From contig DATNPH010000052.1 of the NCBI GenBank assembly GCA_036703315.1, positions 1-7,002 of the forward strand: a stretch of 7,002 nucleotides of DNA, written 5' to 3'. A model generated the notes under the pieces. That model was given only the letters and a program-made list of their open reading frames with translations. It had not been told where the DNA came from and did not search any database. How positions within the stretch are numbered: position 1 is the first letter of the stretch; the number at the start of each line of letters is the position of its first letter. A program made the translations under genes and the position numbers. The stretch comes from DATNPH01 sp036703315 (lineage in GTDB: Bacteria > Cyanobacteriota > Cyanobacteriia > Cyanobacteriales > Coleofasciculaceae). Below are positions 1-5,783 of the stretch, piece after piece.

Positions 1-1059
1 GTGATTCACCGAGACATCAAGCCAGAGAATATTATGCGCCGTCGTAAGGATGGCAAGTTGATGTTAATTGATTTCGGTGTTTCTAAGCAGGTGACAGCAA
101 CAATTCTCGGTCAAGTGGGTACAACAGTTGGAACGCACGGATATGCACCGATGGAGCAAATGCGAGGTCAAGTTTATCCAGCAAGCGACCTCTACAGTTT
201 AGGCGTAACTTGCATTCGTCTACTAACCCAATGTTTGCCAAAGGAAGATGGTTTTGATCAACTTTATGATGCACTGGAAGGTCGCTGGATATGGAAAGAG
301 CGTCTGCCAAAAAGTAAAACTATCAGCCCTCAGTTGAGACAAGTTTTGGATAAATTGCTTCAAGACTATGTGAAGGAGCGCTATCAATCTGCTAATGAAG
401 TTCTATCAGTTTTGCTTCCTCAGCAAACCCAAGCAACTCTCAAATCACCACCAATAACACCCAAGCCTCGTAAACAGAGTTTTTCGCAGAGACATCCTTC
501 TACAATACCTAAGCCTCGTAAACAAAGTTTTTCGCAGAGACATCCTTCTACAGTACCTACTTCCTTACCTAATAATCTCAGTTCAGCACTGGGTATGGAT
601 TATGGGGATCTGCGGGATTTATTAGCACAAGGGAAATGGAAAGAGGCGGATATTAAAACTAGAACTATTCTGCTTCAGATAGCAAATCGAGAAAAAGAAG
701 GCTGGATTGAAGTAGAATATATCAAAGCGTTTCCTTGTCAAGATCTCCGCACCATCGACCAACTCTGGGTAAAGTACAGCAATGGTCGCTTTGGTTTTAG
801 TGTTCAAAGGCGAATATATTCTGAGTTGTACTATATATATTCTGATTTGTACAAAACTTGGAGCGCATTTGGCGATCGCATTAGATGGCGTGTAGAGGGT
901 AAATGGCTCTCATACCAACAACTCACCTTCACCTTATCAGCTCCTGAGGGACATTTCCCAGGGGTGTTTGTTAGATGGCAGGGAGGTTGTTTTAACTATT
1001 GGCGTGGAGATTCTCAGTTATTGAGTCTTTTCTCTCGAATAGAGGCTTGCGGGCTGTAA
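1..1059 (+). CDS. Ser/Thr protein kinase with C-terminal GUN4 domain (5' end outside window)
   Basis: This is the 3' part of a cyanobacterial Hanks-type kinase fused to a GUN4 porphyrin-binding domain. The window opens inside the catalytic loop: VIHRDIKPEN at residues 1-10 has catalytic D5 and N10, and DFG follows at 24-26. The activation segment ends in GYAPMEQ (47-53), and DLYSLG (about 61-66) is subdomain IX. The C-lobe runs to about residue 138. The glycine loop and VAIK lysine must lie upstream, so the GTG at base 1 is an internal Val codon, not a start. A basic Pro/Ser linker (about 140-198) contains two copies of PKPRKQSFSQRHPST. GUN4 spans about 200-352, with FPCQDLRTIDQLW (244-256), YSNGRFGFSVQ (259-269), FGDR (290-293) and SAPEGHFP (313-320). 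The family GUN4 binds Mg-chelatase substrate or product porphyrins. A tetrapyrrole-sensing kinase is inference; the substrates are unknown. The C-terminus LFSRIEACGL looks natural. Confidence 0.93.
   Translation: MIHRDIKPENIMRRRKDGKLMLIDFGVSKQVTATILGQVGTTVGTHGYAPMEQMRGQVYPASDLYSLGVTCIRLLTQCLPKEDGFDQLYDALEGRWIWKERLPKSKTISPQLRQVLDKLLQDYVKERYQSANEVLSVLLPQQTQATLKSPPITPKPRKQSFSQRHPSTIPKPRKQSFSQRHPSTVPTSLPNNLSSALGMDYGDLRDLLAQGKWKEADIKTRTILLQIANREKEGWIEVEYIKAFPCQDLRTIDQLWVKYSNGRFGFSVQRRIYSELYYIYSDLYKTWSAFGDRIRWRVEGKWLSYQQLTFTLSAPEGHFPGVFVRWQGGCFNYWRGDSQLLSLFSRIEACGL
460..555 (+). repeat. Two 48-bp tandem repeats in the kinase-GUN4 linker
   Basis: Two adjacent in-frame 48-bp units (460-507 and 508-555) each encode 16 residues, PKPRKQSFSQRHPST plus I or V. 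Only a few bases differ, so the duplication looks recent. Each unit is basic and has several Ser/Thr residues, which would suit a flexible linker or an autophosphorylation target. That role is inference. Confidence 0.95.
814..855 (+). repeat. Tandem 21-bp in-frame repeat inside the GUN4 domain
   Basis: Units 814-834 and 835-855 share their first 18 bases with a single mismatch (GAG versus GAT). They encode IYSELYY followed by IYSDLYK, a tyrosine-rich stretch between the conserved FGFSVQRR and AFGDR motifs of GUN4. Confidence 0.9.
872..879. repeat. HIP1 octamer within the GUN4 coding region
   Basis: GCGATCGC falls on the codons for Gly-Asp-Arg of the FGDR motif. HIP1 is the highly over-represented octamer of many cyanobacterial genomes and serves here as a taxonomic marker. 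Confidence 0.95.
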
Positions 1060-1431
1060 CATCTAATCCAGAAGTTACGGAGTGCAGCCGTAGAGATAGA
1101 TTAAGCGAACTGCGGAAACTAATTGTTTATAGAAACAGTTTACATGAACATCCATGTATAACGAAATCGAAAGTAACAGCGATCGCTGTACATTTCTCAG
1201 AATATTGTCTTTATAAATCTAAGCTTCCAATTAGAATAATTTGTCTTCCTGAACTCTTGACATCATCCAGTTTAAGAGTTGTTGACTCTGATTCTATTTA
1301 GGCTTAAGAGTTGATAAAATGCCCACCTAATAAGAGAGAATGAGAGTGATCGCTCTTAACTAGCGTTGCGTTTTTTTCTATATCCGTGATTTGCCTAGAG
1401 CAACTTCACCTCAAACAGTCAGACAACAGCG
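1060..1431. other. Noncoding spacer between the kinase-GUN4 and SLOG genes
   Basis: No gene is supported in these 372 bases. Small inverted repeats are present: TACGG/CCGTA (1076-1092, 7-nt loop) and TACATG/CATGTA (1141-1158, 6-nt loop). Neither has a T-tract. The 10-mer TTAAGAGTTG occurs at 1272-1281 and again at 1304-1313. TAAAAT at 1315-1320 is a possible -10 box without a good -35. A weak hairpin AGAG/CTCT (1343-1356) lies 14 bases before a run of seven T (1371-1377), which is too far for a standard intrinsic terminator. The stretch probably holds the end of the kinase transcript and the promoter and leader of the next gene, but none of these is certain. Confidence 0.6.
1176..1189. repeat. 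HIP1 octamer extended to a 14-bp perfect palindrome
   Basis: ACAGCGATCGCTGT is a perfect palindrome centred on HIP1 (1179-1186). It is the only HIP1 copy in this window that lies outside a gene. Confidence 0.9.
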
Positions 1432-2169
1432 ATGGAAAATCCTTTCAGGCTCACCTTCTCGAATGGACAAACAGCAATCGGCGTTCAAGTTTATGATCCA
1501 GTAGACTTGTCCGAGAAACTTAGCCAGATAGGTCTTCGGGGACCGCGTCCCATTTTAGTTGTCGTGGGAGGCGCAAGCCAGATGAGTGAAGCTGACTTTC
1601 TGCGAATCCAACAGTTGTTTGTACAAGTCTTAGCTCCTACCGCTGAAAACTTAGGAGCTTATGTTGTAGATGGCGGTACGGATGCGGGAGTTATGAAGTT
1701 GATGGGTCAAGCTCGCACCCAAATTGCTGGAACGTTTCCCCTAATTGGTGTTGCTCCAGAGGGAAAAGTAGCTCTCCCCAATGACCCCACTCCTCCGGCT
1801 GATTCCACTCCCTTAGAGCTGCACCATACTCATTTTGTGCTGATTCCTGGGAACGAGTGGGGAGATGAGTCGCCGTGGATTGTTCGCGTTGCCAATGTGT
1901 TATGCGCCGATGCACCTTCGGTAACAGTATTGCTCAACGGTGGAGAGGTTACCTTCAAAGATGCCTTATATAGCGTTATTGCAGGGCGGTTAGTAATGGT
2001 GATTGCTGGTAGTGGACGGACAGCAGATAAAATTGTAGACGCCTTGGATGGGAAAGCCACTGACAAGCGAGCCAAAGCCCTAGCTAATTCTGGCTTCGTG
2101 CGAGAGATCAATTTAGAGGATGGTTTTGATCATCTCGCTAGCGTGATTAATGAACTACTTGGAGCATAA
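1432..2169 (+). CDS. Stand-alone SLOG/LSDAT-like (TRPM-type SLOG) protein
   Basis: This is a 245-residue soluble protein with a Rossmann-like fold of the SLOG superfamily, closest by eye to the prokaryotic LSDAT (SLOG in TRPM) family. Motifs in order are VVVGGAS (43-49, first strand and glycine-rich loop), VVDGGTDAGVM (78-88, the GGT nucleotide-loop signature), LIGVAPEG (104-111), LELHHTHFVLI (128-138), GNEWGDES (140-147), VTVLLNGG (164-171) and MVIAGSGRTAD (189-199). SLOG domains are thought to bind or process nucleotide-derived ligands; no ligand or reaction can be assigned here. No membrane segment or signal peptide is seen, so it is probably cytosolic. An in-frame TAG at 1396 makes ATG 1432 the first possible start. 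There is no clear Shine-Dalgarno sequence (ACAACAGCG precedes it). It converges on the DUF3891-like gene 13 bases downstream. The family call is by motif recall only. Confidence 0.85.
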   Translation: MENPFRLTFSNGQTAIGVQVYDPVDLSEKLSQIGLRGPRPILVVVGGASQMSEADFLRIQQLFVQVLAPTAENLGAYVVDGGTDAGVMKLMGQARTQIAGTFPLIGVAPEGKVALPNDPTPPADSTPLELHHTHFVLIPGNEWGDESPWIVRVANVLCADAPSVTVLLNGGEVTFKDALYSVIAGRLVMVIAGSGRTADKIVDALDGKATDKRAKALANSGFVREINLEDGFDHLASVINELLGA

Positions 2170-2177
2170 ATTTAGAT

Positions 2178-2198
2178 GTTTGTCAAGCTTTGACAAAC
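2178..2198. terminator. Perfect 9-bp hairpin between convergent genes, candidate bidirectional terminator
   Basis: GTTTGTCAA (2178-2186), loop GCT and TTGACAAAC (2190-2198) form a perfect hairpin 8 bases after the SLOG stop. Its left arm and loop contain the last codons and TGA stop (2183-2185) of the minus-strand gene. No T-run follows on the plus strand. The minus strand continues into AT-rich sequence (ATCTAAATTT). Position and symmetry suggest transcription stop or mRNA 3'-end protection, but it is not a textbook intrinsic terminator. Confidence 0.5.
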
Positions 2199-2968
2199 GT
2201 CCACTCCAACACTTTGATTGATGCCTTCTGAAGCGCTTGGGTGAGTTCCGCGTCATCTTTAAACGTCACTTGTTCCAGATTAGAGGCTTCAACATTGACC
2301 GTAAAAGGCTCCTCTTCAAAAGGCCAGGGTTTCACAGTCACCTTACCATCATTGAGCTGCACAACATCGTAGCGCTGACCGTCTGGACCTTTAGCAATCT
2401 CTAAGGCACGTTCACCAACTGGTATGTGGCGCTGACATAGGATAAGTGAAAGGCGATCGAACATTTGCATAAATGCATAGGCGTCATCAACATCCTTCTT
2501 TGTCAGCTTCAACTCTTTGCGCCATTTCTCTTGATGCTCTAGTTGCTCGTCGAGAAAGCGATCCATTTCCTCTGACTCGCCGCGTTTACCTTCATTGAGA
2601 AAGCTCATATGCTTAGAGATCATCAGTGCTACCCACCGTCCCCGGTATAGGGCATTCTTTGTCAATTCTCTTAGCTTTTCGATTGAAGTTGACTTGTCGA
2701 GGGTAAAGTCCAAAGGTGTTCCCGCTGGAGTAAGTTGGTTACCTTCCCATTCGCGCTCCAAATCATCATGATGGGAAATTGCAGCTAGTGTCTCGTATAA
2801 GCGAACTGGAGAATTTTCTCTCTTCCAATGTCCTGCTAGTTGAGCTGCAAGCAAAGCGTGGGCGCGATGGTAAATCACTTCCCAACCCTTCTCGTCTTGG
2901 TTAACAATCACAGAGTGTTCATTCTCCTTGTGGAATAGTGGCGCATTGCCTAAACCTCCAGTGATCAT
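2183..2968 (-). CDS. DUF3891-like family protein, possible metal-dependent (HD-like) fold
   Basis: This 261-residue soluble protein is recognised by motif recall as the DUF3891 family, whose function is unknown. A conserved-looking N-terminal half has HRAHALLAAQLAGHW (34-48), then ISHHDD (65-70), SKHMSFL (118-124) and the charged helix MFDRLSLILCQ (169-179). The spread of His and Asp (H34, H37, H66, H67, D68, D69, H120, D171) in predicted helices resembles a metal site of HD-type hydrolases, which is inference. The C-terminal half (about 195-261) looks like beta strands. The start is uncertain. ATG 2968 has no Shine-Dalgarno. GTG 2911 (residue 20, beginning VIVNQDEKGW as homologues seem to) has AAGGAG 12 bases upstream (complement of 2924-2929). 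It converges on the SLOG gene and is transcribed the same way as ctaB, with a 320-base gap behind ctaB. Confidence 0.85.
   Translation of the reverse strand: MITGGLGNAPLFHKENEHSVIVNQDEKGWEVIYHRAHALLAAQLAGHWKRENSPVRLYETLAAISHHDDLEREWEGNQLTPAGTPLDFTLDKSTSIEKLRELTKNALYRGRWVALMISKHMSFLNEGKRGESEEMDRFLDEQLEHQEKWRKELKLTKKDVDDAYAFMQMFDRLSLILCQRHIPVGERALEIAKGPDGQRYDVVQLNDGKVTVKPWPFEEEPFTVNVEASNLEQVTFKDDAELTQALQKASIKVLEWTFVKA
2924..2929 (-). promoter_or_regulatory. Shine-Dalgarno AAGGAG supporting an internal GTG start
   Basis: The minus strand reads AAGGAG, then 12 bases, then GTG (2911), in frame with the DUF3891-like protein. The spacing is longer than the usual 5-9, so it favours the shorter protein without proving it. 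An ATG just after the AAGGAG (complement 2920-2922) is out of frame and stops within a few codons. Confidence 0.4.
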
Positions 2969-3137
2969 CTTCGATGAGGTTGCTGAGTAAAACTCTCTTG
3001 AGACGGATTGAGTGAAGAGGGATTAGGGACATGAACAGAGGGAGATACTCCTGATGCGGGGAAGAGACTCATTGGGTATGGCAGGCTGGGTTCTGTGTTA
3101 AAGACATAAATCCACAAGCTGTGGAACACTACTAAAA

Positions 3138-3184
3138 ATAAGGGGAATGGGTAAAGGTTGGATTTAAAAGCCTTTTCCCCTTAT
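3138..3184. repeat. 10-bp inverted repeat with 27-nt loop
   Basis: ATAAGGGGAA at 3138-3147 is exactly complementary to TTCCCCTTAT at 3175-3184. An alternative shorter pairing, AAAGG (3153-3157) with CCTTT (3171-3175), competes for part of the right arm. The function is unknown. Confidence 0.6.
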
Positions 3185-3200
3185 CCCTTCCCCTTTTCCC
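3177..3200 (-). other. Four-tract G-quadruplex motif on the minus strand
   Basis: The plus strand reads CCCC-TTAT-CCC-TT-CCCC-TTTT-CCC, so the minus strand has GGG-A4-GGGG-AA-GGG-ATAA-GGGG. This fits the G3+N1-7 rule for an intramolecular quadruplex. It lies downstream of ctaB and more than 200 bases upstream of the next minus-strand gene. Folding is predicted from the pattern only. Confidence 0.55.
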
Positions 3201-3240
3201 AAGCGATGAGATGGCAAGTTAAATGTGGAATAGCTTATTA

Positions 3241-3261
3241 CACCCCCTTGGTAAGGGGGTG
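3241..3261 (-). terminator. Candidate terminator or repeat hairpin downstream of ctaB
   Basis: CACCCCCTT, loop GGT and AAGGGGGTG form a perfect GC-rich 9-bp hairpin 27 bases past the ctaB stop. On the minus strand it is followed by TAATAAGC rather than a T-run. It could be the ctaB transcript end, or one copy of the dispersed CCCCC/GGGGG hairpins common in filamentous cyanobacterial genomes. Confidence 0.5.
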
Positions 3262-3288
3262 GGAGTAGTTGTGTAAGTTCTAAGCTCG

Positions 3289-4263
3289 TTAACTACAACT
3301 TGAAATAGCACTGATCAGGGTTTGTACATTTGCTGTCACACCAGTTGTTATTTGCTGCATTATTGGCAAGCTATCTACTACTATTCCAGTACATAACAGC
3401 ATCATGTAAAGGATGGAGTATTTAAACATTGAGCGGGCAAGTTGCTTATCAGTCGGGGCTTGTAACAACTGCCATGCTTTTTGAAGAAAAATACTTCCCA
3501 ATAGTAAGGCGATCGCGCCATAAACAACACCGGACACTCCCAAAGGATAAATGAGTAACAGTGAAGTCGGTACCACTAACAGTGTGTAAATCCAAATTTG
3601 TCGGGTAGTTGACTCTTCACCTACAACAACTGGCAGCATTGGAATACCAACTTTTGCATAGTCATCGCGAATCATCAATGCTAATGCCCAGAAGTGGGGA
3701 GGTGTCCACAGGAAGACAATGGCAAATAATAACCAAGCTGCCCAGCTTAAGCTGCCAGTTACAGCTGCCCAGCCTACCAGTGCTGGGATCGCACCCGCCG
3801 CCCCACCAATCACGATGTTTTGGGGAGTATGGCGTTTCAGCCAGTGAGTGTAGATCAGCATGTAGAAAACAATGCCGGACATTGCCAAAAGAGCACTTAG
3901 CAGGTTGGCGAATACGGTTAATAGGGTGAAAGAGAGAGTCCCTAAAGCGATCGCAAACAACAACGCATCACGCGGCTGTACCTTACCTGATGGAATTGGG
4001 CGGTGACGCGTGCGCTCCATGTCATAGTCAATATCGCGATCATAAATGCAGTTAAGCACTTGAGCAGAAGCAGCAGCCAGAGTACCACCGACAAGGGTTA
4101 CTAGCAGTAATAAGGGATCTACTCGTCCATCCGAGGCTAGCCACATTCCAGCTGCTGTAGTGATCAGTAGCAGTGGAATAATCCGAGGCTTTGTCAGTTG
4201 ATAGTAGCTTTGAATAACTTGCAACAAGTTTTCATGTTGGCGGGAGACAGTTGTCCCAATCAT
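3289..4263 (-). CDS. ctaB: Haem O synthase (protohaem IX farnesyltransferase)
   Basis: CtaB is an integral membrane UbiA-family prenyltransferase that adds farnesyl diphosphate to the 2-vinyl group of haem B, giving haem O for haem-copper oxidases. The 324 residues match the family length. YYQLTKPRIIPLLLITT (20-36) is the typical entry. NCIYDRDIDYDMERTRHRPIPSG (from 71) holds the first Asp-rich motif (N71, D75, D79) and the RT-R signature. KRHTPQNIVIGGAAGAIP (143-160), LWTPPHFWALAL (185-196) and DDYAKVGIPMLP (200-211, second Asp motif) follow. About eight or nine hydrophobic helices are visible. ATG 4263 is preceded by GGTGAAGTA, which is a weak Shine-Dalgarno, with AAAAAGGAAA further upstream. 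It lies 79 bases behind ctaA on the same strand and probably shares its transcript. The C-terminal tail after about residue 300 is variable. Confidence 0.97.
   Translation of the reverse strand: MIGTTVSRQHENLLQVIQSYYQLTKPRIIPLLLITTAAGMWLASDGRVDPLLLLVTLVGGTLAAASAQVLNCIYDRDIDYDMERTRHRPIPSGKVQPRDALLFAIALGTLSFTLLTVFANLLSALLAMSGIVFYMLIYTHWLKRHTPQNIVIGGAAGAIPALVGWAAVTGSLSWAAWLLFAIVFLWTPPHFWALALMIRDDYAKVGIPMLPVVVGEESTTRQIWIYTLLVVPTSLLLIYPLGVSGVVYGAIALLLGSIFLQKAWQLLQAPTDKQLARSMFKYSILYMMLLCTGIVVDSLPIMQQITTGVTANVQTLISAISSCS
3509..3516. repeat. HIP1 octamer in ctaB (3' part)
   Basis: GCGATCGC lies in the codons for the IALLLG helix (residues 251-256) of CtaB. Confidence 0.95.
3947..3954. repeat. HIP1 octamer in ctaB (middle)
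   Basis: GCGATCGC lies in the codons for the FAIALG segment (residues 103-108) of CtaB. Confidence 0.95.
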
Positions 4264-4342
4264 TACTTCACCAATTTCCTTTTTTGAAACAATACGTCCC
4301 CTGCGTCCAATTAGGCAGTAACAGGATTACACCTTGAGATGC

Positions 4343-5317
4343 TTAGCCAACAGGTGCCTCTGGGGTAAGAGTATTCATGTCACTGACAGCCCCTTGGTCA
4401 CGCAATTCACTAACGCTGACTTGATCGCGCCATGCCAAGACCGTAAATGCTACCAGCACCCCCAGTAAAGTAGCTCCTATGGCTTGATGTGCAACAGTCA
4501 GCAGCTCAACTTGCAGGTGCAACCAGAAGGTTGCAACACCCAGAATTATCTGTAAAACCACTAATCCAGCAGCTAGATTAGCCAAACCCCTTAGAGTTGG
4601 GTGGAGTGCAGGTGTCCGCCATGCCATAAACGTGACAGCTAATGTTGCCAACGTTGCAGGTACTACACCAACAATGTGGCTATTCATGACAGTACACAGT
4701 TGATATATTCCAAAGCATTGATGTAATGCCCAACGGGAGGCTACCAAGCCACCTAAGAGGCTTTGTAGATACACCAGAATTGCAGCGGTTAAACCCACCC
4801 AAGGCAACTTGCCAACAACGCCAGTTCCTTGGTAGGGCATGAGTGTTGTCCCAATCACGAGTAGGGTCGTGAAAAATAACAGCGCGGTTCCTAGGTGGGC
4901 AGTGACGATATCAAATCGGAGTAGTTCTGTAACGGTCAGTCCACCTAGGACGCCTTGGAACACAATTAGACCTAAGGCAAATGTGGAAGCCCAAGGTAGC
5001 CAGTTCGGTAAAGCGCGTCGATACCACCAGGATAAACCAGCCAAGGCGATCGCACTGATGCCGATCAAGGCTGCATCCAGTCTGTGAAACCACTCTAGAA
5101 ATACTTGAAGATTCATCTGTTGGCTGGGTATCAGCTGACCATAGCATAGAGGCCAGTCAGGACAAGCTAGACCTGCATTCATCACCCGTGTTGCACTGCC
5201 TACCGCCATCAACAGTAGCGTCGCGATCGCAATTTTCCATACCAAGCGACGGATACGTTCTTTCGGCTGAGAAGACTCTTGAGTGGTATCCGACCTATAG
5301 AGAATTGATTCAGCCAT
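4343..5317 (-). CDS. ctaA: Haem A synthase (COX15/CtaA family)
   Basis: CtaA is a membrane monooxygenase that converts the C8 methyl of haem O to formyl, making haem A for aa3-type oxidase. The 324 residues hold two homologous four-helix halves. In the N-half, GSATRVMNAGLACPDWPLCYG (from 40) carries the loop cysteines C52 and C58. EWFHR has E75 and H78, and TAHLG has H141. The C-half has a second cysteine pair, C201 and C208, then MNSHIVG (H214) and TVAHQAIG (H277). The four His residues are the expected haem ligands, and both Cys pairs are of the type that forms disulphides in bacterial CtaA. A polar N-terminus (1-24) precedes the first helix, and a hydrophilic tail follows residue 297. ATG 5317 has only a weak upstream GGTG. 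The gene leads a probable ctaA-ctaB operon divergent from coxB. Confidence 0.97.
   Translation of the reverse strand: MAESILYRSDTTQESSQPKERIRRLVWKIAIATLLLMAVGSATRVMNAGLACPDWPLCYGQLIPSQQMNLQVFLEWFHRLDAALIGISAIALAGLSWWYRRALPNWLPWASTFALGLIVFQGVLGGLTVTELLRFDIVTAHLGTALLFFTTLLVIGTTLMPYQGTGVVGKLPWVGLTAAILVYLQSLLGGLVASRWALHQCFGIYQLCTVMNSHIVGVVPATLATLAVTFMAWRTPALHPTLRGLANLAAGLVVLQIILGVATFWLHLQVELLTVAHQAIGATLLGVLVAFTVLAWRDQVSVSELRDQGAVSDMNTLTPEAPVG
5046..5053. repeat. HIP1 octamer in ctaA (middle)
   Basis: GCGATCGC lies in the codons for the SAIALAG helix (residues 88-94) of CtaA. Confidence 0.95.
5223..5230. repeat. HIP1 octamer in ctaA (5' part)
   Basis: GCGATCGC lies in the codons for KIAIATL (residues 28-34), at the start of the first membrane helix of CtaA. 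Confidence 0.95.
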
Positions 5318-5380
5318 AGCACCAATTGCAAACCCAATTTAATTTAACGTTTTCCAGCAGGAGTCCTTACTTAGACTCTC

Positions 5381-5407
5381 AAGGTCACCAAAGAGGCTAA
5401 GGTCACC
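5381..5407. promoter_or_regulatory. Tandem AAGGTCACC pair upstream of ctaA
   Basis: Exact 9-mers occur at 5381-5389 and 5399-5407, 18 bases apart start to start. They lie 64-90 bases upstream of the ctaA ATG on the opposite strand. The core GGTCACC is a GGTNACC palindrome. A third copy, GGTGACC (6037-6043), precedes coxB. They may be operator half-sites; no regulator can be named. Confidence 0.35.
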
Positions 5408-5490
5408 CTGCATCTAGCATCCGAATTCGGAAGATGAATGGACTCTACTTACCACTCTAATGACGCTATCGTTAGAGCAGACATTGTTTT

Positions 5491-5510
5491 AGAGATTTTT
5501 AGAGATTTTT
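5491..5510. repeat. Two tandem copies of AGAGATTTTT
   Basis: Exact 10-bp units at 5491-5500 and 5501-5510 are flanked by TTTT and CAGATT. One unit per helical turn would place bound proteins or bends on one DNA face. The function is unknown. Confidence 0.85.
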
Positions 5511-5549
5511 CAGATTGTGGGCTTTAGGCATAGAACCCGTACTGACTCC

Positions 5550-5563
5550 GTATAAACCTTTAC
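5550..5563. promoter_or_regulatory. NtcA-type box GTA-N8-TAC
   Basis: GTATAAACCTTTAC fits the GTAN8TAC consensus of NtcA, the CRP-family nitrogen regulator of cyanobacteria. It is 233 bases from the ctaA start and 613 from the coxB start. No TAN3T -10 box was found at the usual 20-23 bases on either side, so it may be a chance match. Confidence 0.3.
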
Positions 5564-5783
5564 ATTTTGTTTGCGGAAACCACCCAATGACACAATTTGT
5601 TTGTAAAGAGTCTGTTCAGTTCCCCGCTTGATCCCAAAGAAATTGATAAGAAATTGCTAAAAAAGAAGTCGCTGTATCCTCTTCTATCGATAACTTGCTT
5701 TACCGTAGTAAGTGACCACGACAGAGAAGTTATAGCTCCAAAGTGCCAATCTGAGGCTAATCCTGGTAAAGGGGGTAGAGAAT

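Larger units (their letters stand above)
2969..3288. other. Noncoding spacer between the ctaB 3' end and the DUF3891-like gene
   Basis: No gene is supported. From left to right it holds a purine-rich stretch with repeated GAGGGA (about 3015-3055), ATAAGGGGAA (3138-3147) matched by TTCCCCTTAT (3175-3184), a C/T tract (3171-3200) and the hairpin at 3241-3261. The minus-strand promoter of the DUF3891-like gene should lie here, but no convincing -35/-10 pair was found. Confidence 0.6.

Noticed and set aside
1..3. GTG at base 1 as the start of a short kinase
   Set aside because: It encodes the Val just before HRD in the catalytic loop, so the reading frame must continue upstream to supply the N-lobe.
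999..1301. Open frame of 100 codons overlapping the kinase-GUN4 3' end
   Set aside because: It overlaps the conserved GUN4 C-terminus in another frame, has no domain or Shine-Dalgarno, and runs through repeat-rich AT sequence.
1258..1320. sigma70-type promoter with TTGACA at 1258 and TAAAAT at 1315
   Set aside because: The two boxes are 51 bases apart, and neither has a partner at 16-18 bases.
1343..1377. Intrinsic terminator before the SLOG gene
   Set aside because: The stem is only 4-5 pairs and the T7 run starts 14 bases after it, which is too distant for a standard terminator.
1830..2111. Minus-strand open frame of 93 codons inside the SLOG gene
   Set aside because: It is antisense to well-conserved SLOG motifs and is best explained as a shadow frame.
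3609..3929. Plus-strand open frame of 106 codons inside ctaB
   Set aside because: It is antisense to the ctaB core motifs and has no independent support.
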